From CAIOZA01 sp964464375 (GTDB taxonomy: Bacteria; Bacteroidota; Ignavibacteria; Kapaibacteriales; UBA2268): a stretch of DNA of 11,197 bases. How positions within the stretch are numbered: the stretch's first letter is position 1; every line of letters begins with the position of its first letter. The DNA is taken from contig CAYXFU010000067.1 of assembly GCA_964464375.1 (NCBI GenBank), positions 1 to 11,197 on the forward strand, in the 5' to 3' direction. The position numbers were made by a program, and so were the translations under genes. The notes under the pieces were generated by a model, which was not told where the DNA came from, searched no databases, and was given only the letters and a program-made list of their open reading frames with translations. Shown piece after piece: positions 1 through 6,448 of the stretch.

Positions 1-180
1 TTTAAATTCAGCTCTTTCAGAGCTGGAATACAGAAATATTTGCCACGAAGTGGCTAAATCTAAATAACCGTGGGCGTAAGCCCACGGATAGGAATGCAAA
101 GCAATATCTCCAGCCCCGAAGGGGTTGAATACAAAAGGACACGGCACGCCGTGTCCCTACGAATACAGAAGATAATTCTG
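1..180. repeat. Cluster of short GAA/GTAA-loop palindromes
   Basis: Six hairpins lie almost end to end, each with a different stem. They are 9-15/19-25 (7 bp, TTC loop), 42-46/50-54 (5 bp, GAA loop), 68-75/80-87 (8 bp, GTAA loop), 111-117/121-127 (7 bp with one G-T pair, GAA loop), 137-145/148-156 (9 bp, AC loop) and 166-170/176-180 (5 bp). Similar linkers follow three of them (GAATACAGAA at 26-35 and 161-170, GAATACAAAA at 127-136), so the block looks like assembled units rather than chance palindromes. I associate such units with dispersed REP-like repeats in Bacteroidota intergenic DNA; that is recall, not a search. None is followed by a T-run, so they are poor terminators. No gene is seen in 1-322. 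The stretch 181-322 is AT-rich and should hold the sucD promoter, but I could not place its boxes. Confidence 0.75.
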
Positions 181-322
181 TTTCAAAAGAACGAGTAAAA
201 ATATTTCGTTCGAGTTTTTTCTATTATTCTATAAATTGTTAAATTGCATGTTCTTAAATGTGTAAAAGCATTAAATTCTTTTCCTTTTGAATAATATTTA
301 ACAGATTTATATAAGGTTTGCA

Positions 323-1321
323 ATGAGTGTATTAATTGACAAGAAGACAAGAGTCATTGTTCAGGGTATGACCGGAGGCGAAGGTACTTACCATACATCG
401 CAAATGCTGGAATACGGCACCAAGATCGTTGGTGGCGTTACTCCCGGCAAGGGCGGTACAACATTTAGCGGTAAAGGCGAAGTTCATTTCAAGAAACCTG
501 TTAAGGTTTTCGACACAGTGAGAGCCGCAGTTGAAGCAGTGAAGCCGGATGCAACCATTATATTTGTTCCACCACCCGCCGCCGCTGATGCTATTCTCGA
601 AGCAATAGACAGCAAAATTAAGCTTATCGTTTGCATAACAGAAGGTGTACCAGTCAAGGACATGATAAAGGTCTATTCGGCACTGAAGGATTCTGATTCC
701 AGGCTTGTCGGACCTAACTGCCCCGGTCTTATTACACCCGGTGAATGTAAAATCGGTATCATGCCCGGATTCATCCACGCTAAGGGAAATGTAGGCGTTG
801 TTTCCCGCTCAGGTACACTTACTTATGAAGCGGTTAAACAGCTTACAGACCTTAAAATTGGCCAGACTACATGTATCGGTATTGGTGGAGATTCGATAAT
901 TGGCACACAGTTTATTGATGCAATCGAACTATTCAATGAAGACCGCGAAACGCATGCAATACTTATGATTGGTGAAATCGGCGGAAATGCAGAAGAAACT
1001 GCCGCAGAATATGTGAAAAGATATGTAAAGAAGCCTGTAATCGGATTCATTGCCGGCAGAACTGCACCTCCCGGACGCCGTATGGGTCATGCAGGAGCAA
1101 TCATCTCAGGTGGTAAAGGTACAGCTGCAGATAAAACAAAAGCACTCGAAGACGCCGGAATAACAGTCGTTATGTCACCTGCCGATATTGGCAAAGCTGT
1201 TCAGGAAGCATTGAGCAATGCTCCAAAGAGACGCAGAAGAAGAAAACCCGGCACAAAGGGAAAGATCGGAAGACCAAAGAAAACTACTAAAGCAGATAAA
1301 GATATGGCTGAAATGTCTTAA
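323..1321 (+). CDS. sucD: Succinyl-CoA ligase (ADP/GDP-forming) subunit alpha, with a basic C-terminal tail
   Basis: This is the alpha subunit of the TCA-cycle enzyme that interconverts succinyl-CoA and succinate with nucleotide phosphorylation; it needs a beta subunit (SucC), which is not in this window. The N-terminal CoA-binding Rossmann domain shows VQGMTGGEGTYHT and GGVTPGKGGT (about residues 13-48). The ligase domain carries VGPNCPGLITPGECKIGI and SRSGTLTYEAVKQ. The phosphorylated histidine is His256, in GRRMGHAGAI. The body ends near residue 300, as in the roughly 290-residue E. coli protein. Residues 302-332 are extra: KRRRRRK, then KIGRPKK, then an acidic end. GRP flanked by Lys/Arg resembles an AT-hook, and I know of no such tail in standard SucD. 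An AAGG site at 313-316 supports the ATG. ndk follows after 39 bases, probably in the same transcript. Confidence 0.96.
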   Translation: MSVLIDKKTRVIVQGMTGGEGTYHTSQMLEYGTKIVGGVTPGKGGTTFSGKGEVHFKKPVKVFDTVRAAVEAVKPDATIIFVPPPAAADAILEAIDSKIKLIVCITEGVPVKDMIKVYSALKDSDSRLVGPNCPGLITPGECKIGIMPGFIHAKGNVGVVSRSGTLTYEAVKQLTDLKIGQTTCIGIGGDSIIGTQFIDAIELFNEDRETHAILMIGEIGGNAEETAAEYVKRYVKKPVIGFIAGRTAPPGRRMGHAGAIISGGKGTAADKTKALEDAGITVVMSPADIGKAVQEALSNAPKRRRRRKPGTKGKIGRPKKTTKADKDMAEMS

Positions 1322-1360
1322 TCTCATTTATTTAAGAATTGTATTTTATAAGGATTTAAA

Positions 1361-1786
1361 ATGATTGAAAGAACACTTTGTATTATTAAACCTGATGCAG
1401 TCGCTAAGAATGTATCGGGAAATATATTAGCAATGATTCAGAATGCCGGATTCAAAGTACTCGGTATGAAAATGATTAGACTTACACCGGCTCAGGCAGG
1501 TGCATTCTACGAAGTTCACAAGGAAAGACCTTTTTATCAGGATTTGATTAATTATATGATAAGCGGTCCGATAATCCCTGTAGCACTCGAAAAAGAGAAT
1601 GCAGTCGAAGATTATCGCAAATTAATTGGAGCAACAAATCCCCAAAACGCTGATGCAGGAACAGTCCGCAAGCTTTATGGAGAATCAATAGAAAAAAATG
1701 CAGTACATGGATCTGATTCCGGTGAGAACGGAATCATAGAAATTGCGTTTTTCTTCTCAAAAGCCGAAATTTCAGCCAACGAATAA
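1361..1786 (+). CDS. ndk: Nucleoside diphosphate kinase
   Basis: This cytoplasmic enzyme passes the gamma phosphate of NTPs to NDPs through a phosphohistidine. The 141-residue length is usual for bacterial Ndk. Family marks are ERTLCIIKPDAV at residues 3-14 (KPD contacts the nucleotide), ERPFYQDLINYMISGP in the middle, GATNPQNADAGTVRKLYG, and the active-site block NAVHGSDSGENG with catalytic His116. The C-terminal strand IIEIAFFF is also typical. AAGG at 1350-1353 lies 7 bases before the ATG. It probably shares a transcript with sucD, and a terminator begins 18 bases past its stop. SucCD makes NTP and Ndk redistributes it, so the pairing is sensible. No residue expected of the family appears to be missing. 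Confidence 0.97.
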   Translation: MIERTLCIIKPDAVAKNVSGNILAMIQNAGFKVLGMKMIRLTPAQAGAFYEVHKERPFYQDLINYMISGPIIPVALEKENAVEDYRKLIGATNPQNADAGTVRKLYGESIEKNAVHGSDSGENGIIEIAFFFSKAEISANE

Positions 1787-1803
1787 TGTCGCTCTAAGTT
1801 ATT

Positions 1804-1836
1804 GATAAAACGCCGGGTTATGCTCGGCGTTTTATT
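1804..1836 (+). terminator. Rho-independent terminator after ndk
   Basis: A 12-bp stem pairs 1804-1815 with 1825-1836 (core AAAACGCCG/CGGCGTTTT, outermost pair G-T) around a 9-base loop. T-rich sequence follows through 1843. The A-rich left arm and T-rich right arm would let it work in both directions. It ends the sucD-ndk transcript and argues against a start for the next gene at the TTG at 1802, because such an ORF would translate through the hairpin. Confidence 0.88.
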
Positions 1837-1885
1837 TATTTTCAAAATTTTTGAGACGTTTTGCGTTTTTATGTGTCATTATAGT

Positions 1886-2431
1886 ATGGAAAAGTTACAA
1901 ATTCTAAAAACTATTTCGACTCGCGAAGTTTTACGCAACAAATGGTGGCGTTATTTCGTAGATGAATATAAGTTCCCTGACGGGTCGGAGGGTGAGTATC
2001 ATTTTGTCAGAACTAGCGGTTCGACAATGACTATTGCTAAATTGTCTGAAACTTCTTTCGTTTTGACACGTCAATACAGATACCTGAATAGACGTATCAG
2101 CCTTGAGTTTCCCGGTGGAGGCATCAAGGAAGGTCTCGAACCGGAATCAAACGCACGCGAAGAACTTGTAGAAGAAGCCGGTTATGAAGCAACTGAAATG
2201 ATTAAGCTCGGGATTTTCAATCCGTTCAATGGAGTTACCGACGAAATCTGTCACGTTTTTCTTGCTTTGGGATTAACACAAGTTGAAGCCAGACCGGAAC
2301 CGTCGGAAGAATTTGAGATTGTGACACTTAGTAAACAACAAATACAAGATTATATAACAAAGGGTGAATTATGGGATGGAATGACATTGGCCTCATGGGC
2401 TCTGTATCTCTCAAAAGAAAATCAGTTCTGA
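1886..2431 (+). CDS. NUDIX hydrolase, ADP-ribose pyrophosphatase-like
   Basis: NUDIX enzymes hydrolyse nucleoside diphosphates linked to another group, using a metal held by the NUDIX-box glutamates. The box is at about residues 77-100: GGGIKEGLEPESNAREELVEEAGY. It keeps the glycines, the EExG core and the preceding helix, with Arg one position earlier than in the classic REUxEExGU spacing, a variant often seen in ADP-ribose pyrophosphatase-like members. The upstream strand FVLTRQYRY and the downstream IFNPFNGVTDEICHVFLA also fit that subgroup. The frame is open back to 1802, but that stretch covers the terminator; I chose ATG 1886 (181 residues). ATG 1871 is the alternative, and neither has a clear Shine-Dalgarno site. 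The exact substrate cannot be read from sequence. The end overlaps the next gene. Confidence 0.86.
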   Translation: MEKLQILKTISTREVLRNKWWRYFVDEYKFPDGSEGEYHFVRTSGSTMTIAKLSETSFVLTRQYRYLNRRISLEFPGGGIKEGLEPESNAREELVEEAGYEATEMIKLGIFNPFNGVTDEICHVFLALGLTQVEARPEPSEEFEIVTLSKQQIQDYITKGELWDGMTLASWALYLSKENQF

Positions 2432-3393
2432 TTTTATTAGCTGTCTTAATTTCTTTGCAGTTTACTGCATTTTCACAAAAACATTCGGGTGATGCACAGA
2501 AAGGTCCGGAAGTACTGAAGTACAGACCAGTGCATCTATTTCCGAAGAATGTACAGAATGTATATAAATACACGGATTCTTCCGAGGTAACAAGAACATT
2601 TACCGATGGGACATCAACCAGCTATAGCAGATCTGTTACATTCTTCTTCACTGTCAAACAGCCTGGTCCTACTGAAAAGGGTTTTACTGTTGTTGAAACT
2701 TCAATTGACTCAGTCCGCTATTGGTTCAAGGAAAAAAAGGCTGAAATCACCTGGGATTCGCAGGACGAAATGGCTGGCGGAATCAATCTCCCCGATTTGA
2801 AAGCTCAGACAGTTCCACTGGGAAAGTACTTCAATATGACTTACTCTCCTTACGGTGAAGTTGCAAAAATCGAAGGCGAAAAACTCGATGAGTACTTCGA
2901 TTACATAAATAAGTACGGAAAAGAGATGACCGACACAGTTGAGGTATTTCTTTGGAAAGACGGGGCTTCTCTCGCCAGATTAACACAGATAGCTAACGTG
3001 AGAAAAATACTATTTCTTGAGGAAGCTATAGAAAAGGATAGTATTTGGAAAACTCCTCTCACTATTCAATTCGAAAACATCAATTGCTTTGACTCGGTTG
3101 AAGCTAAGATCACCAGAGTTCAGAACGGCGAAACAAGAATCGAAGCACTTGCAAAAAGCATTAGAACTTTACCGGGTAATTATAGATTCTATGGGATTAA
3201 GGACAGATTGTTAAGTGTCAAATCCACTTCAGGCGGAGGGATTTACACACTCGACATCACTCCTCGCGGAACGATTCGCAGGGCTGAGGGCAGTTTTGAG
3301 ATAGAAATGCTCGTACCGATAAAAAGTGATTCCTTCACACAGAAGATAAAGAATCATTGTATCTGGGAATTAATGGGACAATTTAAACAATAG
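2371..3393 (+). CDS. Exported protein of unknown function (DUF6263-like)
   Basis: A 340-residue protein with an N-terminal signal peptide: basic SLKRKS, a hydrophobic core at about residues 19-33, and a likely cleavage after AFS35. There is no lipobox cysteine, so it should be periplasmic or surface-released. The body is beta-rich, with YKYTDSSEV near residue 65 and MTYSPYGEVAKIEG in the middle. The latter recalls a segment of DUF6263-type Bacteroidota proteins; this is a weak resemblance, not a firm assignment. The start at 2371 has a good ribosome site (AAGGGTG at 2360-2366) and overlaps the NUDIX gene by 61 bases. ATG 2395 would also give a complete signal peptide but has a poorer site. 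The overlap suggests coupled expression with the NUDIX enzyme. The gene ends 27 bases before a strong hairpin. Confidence 0.8.
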   Translation: MGWNDIGLMGSVSLKRKSVLILLAVLISLQFTAFSQKHSGDAQKGPEVLKYRPVHLFPKNVQNVYKYTDSSEVTRTFTDGTSTSYSRSVTFFFTVKQPGPTEKGFTVVETSIDSVRYWFKEKKAEITWDSQDEMAGGINLPDLKAQTVPLGKYFNMTYSPYGEVAKIEGEKLDEYFDYINKYGKEMTDTVEVFLWKDGASLARLTQIANVRKILFLEEAIEKDSIWKTPLTIQFENINCFDSVEAKITRVQNGETRIEALAKSIRTLPGNYRFYGIKDRLLSVKSTSGGGIYTLDITPRGTIRRAEGSFEIEMLVPIKSDSFTQKIKNHCIWELMGQFKQ

Positions 3394-3418
3394 CCAAAGC
3401 ATAAATCTATTTGTGCAG

Positions 3419-3530
3419 TGAACCCTAAAAGTTAGACAAAAAACTTTTGGGGTTTTTTATGTATAAGGACGAAAAAATAAGAATCATAGCGTTTCATAAC
3501 GTGTCCTTTTGCATTGGTGTGAACAATTAA
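3419..3530 (+). mobile_element. Possible decayed end of an IS3-family element
   Basis: The stretch opens with TG followed by a CCCTAAAAGTTAGACA-type sequence, which resembles terminal inverted repeats of IS3/IS150-group elements as I remember them. An ATG at 3459 starts a 23-codon frame (MYKDEKIRIIAF...) that looks like the beginning of a transposase OrfA and then loses similarity, stopping at 3528-3530. No DDE catalytic region and no right end are present, so at most this is a remnant. It could instead be only a terminator followed by chance coding. Confidence 0.33.
3421..3458 (+). terminator. Rho-independent terminator after the exported protein
   Basis: A 13-bp stem pairs 3421-3433 with 3442-3454 (AACCCTAAAAGTT/AACTTTTGGGGTT, one T-G pair) around an 8-base loop. 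The T-run 3453-3458 follows. It is well formed for ending the transcript from the NUDIX and exported-protein genes. The same bases may be the terminal repeat of an IS relic. Confidence 0.82.
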
Positions 3531-3562
3531 TTTGAACGGCATTTAATTAAGTGTGTAATCTA

Positions 3563-3754
3563 ATACCAAGTTGCATTCAAACACACAATTCGCATGGTTC
3601 CGAAGCTCCGGCTTTGGAACCTTTCTCAATTCTGTTCCCAAGAAGGATCTTGGGGAACAAGTACGATTTTTGTTTAGTAGTTCCAGATGAGATTCCGGGA
3701 CAAGCCCGGAAGGACACAAAGACTTATTTTTCTTCTATGATAGCAACTTGGTAT
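3563..3754. repeat. About 190-bp inverted-repeat element with nested hairpins (MITE-like)
   Basis: ATACCAAGTTGC at 3563-3574 returns as its exact complement GCAACTTGGTAT at 3743-3754. Inside are three strong hairpins: 3596-3606/3611-3621 (11 bp, TCCG loop), 3633-3643/3648-3659 (11 bp with one bulged G) and 3693-3699/3705-3711 (TTCCGGG/CCCGGAA). Short matching ends with no transposase describe a miniature element or a nest of small palindromic units. I see no clear target-site duplication. The open frame 3551-3766 across it reads through the hairpins and is not protein-like. Confidence 0.55.
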
Positions 3755-3944
3755 AATAGGTCTTGAGAATTTAGTTCCGGCAAAAGTATTTCCTTTATAA
3801 TTAAAGAAACACATTTACGTTTCCTAATTCAGATAAACTTTATTAAATTAATTAACTAATTCACAACTATTTTCATTTTGCTTGCAACTTTTTTAATTTT
3901 AATGGAATATTAGTTTTATAGTATCTTAATTTTATAAATACTTA
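3755..3944 (+). other. AT-rich region upstream of the sigma-factor operon
   Basis: This is strongly AT-rich DNA with no ORF and no long hairpin. It should contain the promoter of the sigma-factor gene. A TAGTTTTA at 3911-3918 is close to the Bacteroidota -7 box TAnnTTTG, but the nearest TTTG-like box (3877-3880) is too far upstream for the usual spacing, so no promoter is called. Confidence 0.4.
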
Positions 3945-4514
3945 ATGAAACGTAACCTTGCAAAATATGATGATGCTGATCTTCTGCAGATAATGCGGGA
4001 TTGCAATGAGCAGTCGAATATAGCTTTTTCCGAGCTGTATGACCGCTATGCCGTCAAAGTGCGCAGTTTCTGCAATTATATGATTAGCAGTAAAGATCAG
4101 GTTGAGGATACTTTCCAGGAGACATTTATCTTTTTCTTCCGGAATATAACAGCAGGGAAGGAAGTAACTAATACTCTTGGCTATCTTCTCTCTATAGCAA
4201 GGAATTTATGTCTTAAGTATTACAGAGATAAAAAATCGAACGTACCATACGATGGTGAAGCTTTCTTTATTGATGAAAGAAATGAATATGAGCATAATGA
4301 GATGCTCGACATCGTTGTCAGGTCGCTTGATTTACTTGATGATATCTATCGGGAGGCTTTTGTTCTTCGTGAGTTCGAAGGACTACACTACGATGAGATT
4401 GCTGAAGTAACGAACATAACTGTGACAAACGCTAAGTCACGTGTGTTTCGTGCGCACAAGCAGCTTATTAAAGTACTGGAGCCATATATCAAGGATTTAT
4501 CGAAAAAATATTGA
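3945..4514 (+). CDS. ECF-family RNA polymerase sigma factor
   Basis: A 189-residue alternative sigma factor that would direct RNA polymerase to its own promoter set. Region 2 covers about residues 25-95: AFSELYDRYAVKVRSFC, then DQVEDTFQETFIFFFRNI (core binding) and GYLLSIARNLCLKYYRDKK (-10 recognition). Region 4 covers about 125-178, with YREAFVLREFEGLHYDEIAE and the helix-turn-helix ITVTNAKSRVFRAHKQL for -35 recognition. There is no region 3, as usual for ECF members. The ATG has no visible Shine-Dalgarno site. Its stop is 48 bases before a gene with an anti-sigma-like N-terminus, the normal arrangement for an ECF sigma and its partner. Its target promoters are not identifiable here. Confidence 0.94.
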   Translation: MKRNLAKYDDADLLQIMRDCNEQSNIAFSELYDRYAVKVRSFCNYMISSKDQVEDTFQETFIFFFRNITAGKEVTNTLGYLLSIARNLCLKYYRDKKSNVPYDGEAFFIDERNEYEHNEMLDIVVRSLDLLDDIYREAFVLREFEGLHYDEIAEVTNITVTNAKSRVFRAHKQLIKVLEPYIKDLSKKY

Positions 4515-4524
4515 GGATTAAGAA

Positions 4525-4563
4525 ATGATAAAACTAAAAATAAATATAGATTTGGTGATTTAA
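4525..4563 (+). CDS. Candidate 12-codon leader ORF between sigma and anti-sigma genes
   Basis: ATG 4525 opens MIKLKINIDLVI and stops with TAA at 4561-4563, sharing its last base with the ATG of the next gene (TAATG). A GAGGA Shine-Dalgarno site at 4513-4517, overlapping the sigma stop codon, sits 7 bases before it. The following large gene has no good site of its own. This fits translational coupling through a tiny leader. The peptide may have no function, and so short an ORF can arise by chance. Confidence 0.3.
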   Translation: MIKLKINIDLVI

Positions 4564-5747
4564 TGAGTAGCACAGAGAATTTTCAATTAATTGTTGACTT
4601 TGCGGATGGTTCACTCAATCCTGCACAGGAAGATAAGCTGTTCCTTCAGCTGTCCTCCGATGAAACAATGAAAGAGCAGTTTAAGAGCCACATGGCTATC
4701 AAAACTGCTGTTCAGTCTTCAAGTGGGAGAGTAACTCTTCCATCTGCATCAAAGGGTGAAGTATTTGGCAAACTTGGACTAGTTATTCCTGCAACAAATA
4801 TTATTCCAGACAATGTTGGATTGTTCGGATCGATGAACCGTTTTATGCTTCAAAACAGACGGTATTTTGCAACTGCACTTGTTTCGATAGCTTTGACAGC
4901 TAGTTTTTTCATGTTCATGTTGCCCAAAGGCGAAGTTACAGAGAATTCTAATGCTAATTTCTCAGCGCAGAAGCCGGCTGATCCTATACAGAACGTGCCG
5001 TCTATCTCAGCGAATGAAGTTACTGAAACCCCAAAATCAAACTTTAGTAATGTAATACATAAAACAAAAGCCATAGTTGAAACTCCTGAAGAGATTCCTG
5101 CTCAGGTAATGCCGGTTCTAACAGAGCAAAAAGCTCCAACATTGGCTGATGCATCAATAATAACAAATTTAAATCCTGAGTTAAAGCTATCTGATATCAA
5201 TGAATTTACTACAATTTCCGCACCACAGTACAGTCCTTCTCTCGAAGGGATTAATATTAATACAGGCGGAAATTTTGCTTTTGAGTTACGTGGCGCAAAT
5301 TACTGGAATGCTCAGAGTCCGACAATCGGACCGAAAGTTCTGTCAAATTTCAATAATACAGGTTTGACGGCATTCTATAAGCTCAATACTAATTTTTATG
5401 CAGGCTTGGATATCAGACAGGAAACTTTCTTCCTGACTTATTCCGGTCAGGAAAACGGAGAATATTTCGATTACCAGCAACAGCCGAACTTCACAACAGC
5501 TAGTGCAATCTTCAGATACAAAGCAGAAAACATAGGATTGGGAATCAGTCCATTTGCACAAATCAGTGCCGGTCTCAATAAAGCCGGCTTCCTTGGAAGA
5601 GCCATGACAGGTATTCAGTATAAGATTATTCCAAGCTTTTCGGTCATGATGGGAATCGAATACAACACAATCTTGTACAAACATCAAAATAATTATTTTA
5701 ATAATTCGAAAATTGGCTTAAATTACGGATTAATGTATATGTTCTAA
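4563..5747 (+). CDS. Anti-sigma-like transmembrane protein fused to an outer-membrane beta-barrel
   Basis: A 394-residue protein with four parts. Residues 1-50 (FQLIVDFADGSLNPAQEDKL and on to MKEQFKSHMAIKTAV) follow the helical pattern of anti-sigma N-termini but lack the His/Cys zinc ligands of zf-HC2. Residues 101-120 form one hydrophobic helix after NRR, giving a cytoplasmic N-terminus. Residues 121-235 are a Pro/Thr/Asn-rich periplasmic linker. Residues 236-394 alternate polar and aromatic strands and end in YGLMYMF, the terminal Phe typical of outer-membrane barrels (about eight strands). It is the likely partner of the adjacent ECF sigma factor. The inferred job is to hold the sigma factor until the barrel senses an envelope signal. 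Larger Bacteroidota proteins with a similar cytoplasm-helix-barrel layout exist, mostly uncharacterised. A terminator starts 38 bases downstream. Confidence 0.8.
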   Translation: MSSTENFQLIVDFADGSLNPAQEDKLFLQLSSDETMKEQFKSHMAIKTAVQSSSGRVTLPSASKGEVFGKLGLVIPATNIIPDNVGLFGSMNRFMLQNRRYFATALVSIALTASFFMFMLPKGEVTENSNANFSAQKPADPIQNVPSISANEVTETPKSNFSNVIHKTKAIVETPEEIPAQVMPVLTEQKAPTLADASIITNLNPELKLSDINEFTTISAPQYSPSLEGININTGGNFAFELRGANYWNAQSPTIGPKVLSNFNNTGLTAFYKLNTNFYAGLDIRQETFFLTYSGQENGEYFDYQQQPNFTTASAIFRYKAENIGLGISPFAQISAGLNKAGFLGRAMTGIQYKIIPSFSVMMGIEYNTILYKHQNNYFNNSKIGLNYGLMYMF

Positions 5748-5785
5748 AGAAATTGATTGATCCAAAAGAAAATATTATAACTAAG

Positions 5786-5815
5786 GACGGTCGGGCATAT
5801 ACTCCCGACCGTTTT
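5786..5815 (+). terminator. Hairpin terminator between the barrel fusion and the lipoprotein gene
   Basis: A 9-bp stem pairs ACGGTCGGG at 5787-5795 with CCCGACCGT at 5804-5812, around an 8-base loop and followed by TTTT (5812-5815). It lies only 12 bases before the lipoprotein ATG. It may end the sigma-operon transcript or act as a leader hairpin controlling read-through into the next two genes. A TTGATT (5753-5758) and TATAAC (5776-5781) 17 bases apart could be a promoter before it, but this is weak evidence. Confidence 0.72.
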
Positions 5816-5827
5816 CATTCTGTAGCG

Positions 5828-6448
5828 ATGTGGCTTACATTATCGCTTGTATTCCTGTTGCTTAATTCCTGTAATGATCCGATTACAATCGATGAAAACA
5901 TAATCAAAATACCCGCTAAGAATGATACATTAAATATGAATGGAATTAAACCATTAAAATCAGGCAATATCTGGAAATATCTTTACAAGAGATATGACAA
6001 CAAAGGAACGCTACTTATTTCTGTAATAGTTGTGGATTCTGTTTTAAAAGATACCCTGATTGATAAATCCAGATGGTTCATTACAAGCATGAGAGACACC
6101 GCCTGGCAGAGCAACTTCTCCGATGGACTAAGAATGAGCAAAATTGGCTCCATACCGGTAATTGAGTGGCTCGAAGCAAAATACCCGGGTACAACCGGTT
6201 TTACATGGCAGGTTGAGGCTTCTCAGAGAAATATCAATAATATTGATACAACGATAAATGTAACAGCCGGGACTTTCAGGTGTTATTATTATGGAGATTT
6301 TACTAATACATTAAAAGGATGGGAATATTCAAATATTTTCTACACAGCAAAGGTAGGTTTAATCAAACGGGAAACATTTCTCGAAGAGACAGCTGGTGTT
6401 AAATATTTATCATATTCTTTGGAATTGATTGATTTCACAATTAAATGA
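5828..6448 (+). CDS. Small lipoprotein of unknown function
   Basis: A 206-residue protein beginning MWLTLSLVFLLLNSC, a signal peptide ending in a loose lipobox (LNSC) with lipidated Cys15. The signal has no basic residue near its start, which is unusual. The frame continues upstream to TTG 5753, but that part crosses the terminator, so ATG 5828 is preferred; there is no clear Shine-Dalgarno site. After a short acidic stretch (NDPITIDE) the body has LKSGNIWKYLYKRYD and many aromatic and Thr residues, suggesting a compact beta fold; many Bacteroidota lipoproteins carry a similar G-N-x-W-x-Y motif. I recognise no enzyme motif. Its stop overlaps an ATG (ATGA at 6445-6448), and the giant T9SS protein starts 10 bases later, so the two are probably co-expressed. 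Confidence 0.78.
   Translation: MWLTLSLVFLLLNSCNDPITIDENIIKIPAKNDTLNMNGIKPLKSGNIWKYLYKRYDNKGTLLISVIVVDSVLKDTLIDKSRWFITSMRDTAWQSNFSDGLRMSKIGSIPVIEWLEAKYPGTTGFTWQVEASQRNINNIDTTINVTAGTFRCYYYGDFTNTLKGWEYSNIFYTAKVGLIKRETFLEETAGVKYLSYSLELIDFTIK

Noticed and set aside
1..180. CRISPR array
   Set aside because: The hairpins differ from one another, and there is no constant repeat with regular spacers and no cas gene.
332..778. Long antisense frame under sucD
   Set aside because: It is the complement of a clearly conserved gene, with no protein-like features; the same applies to the other antisense frames in the window.
1802..1885. Longer NUDIX N-terminus from TTG 1802
   Set aside because: It would translate through the strong ndk terminator and adds a hydrophobic, T-rich stretch not expected in a cytoplasmic NUDIX enzyme.
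3551..3766. 71-codon open frame in the intergenic region
   Set aside because: It reads straight through the three hairpins of the inverted-repeat element; its residues are simply what the palindromes encode.
3876..3918. Bacteroidota-type promoter ahead of the sigma factor (TTTG and TAGTTTTA)
   Set aside because: The gap of about 30 bases is well beyond the usual 19-21, so the match is probably chance in AT-rich DNA.
5753..5827. Longer lipoprotein N-terminus from TTG 5753
   Set aside because: It covers the terminator at 5786-5815 and would bury the lipoprotein signal peptide 25 residues inside.
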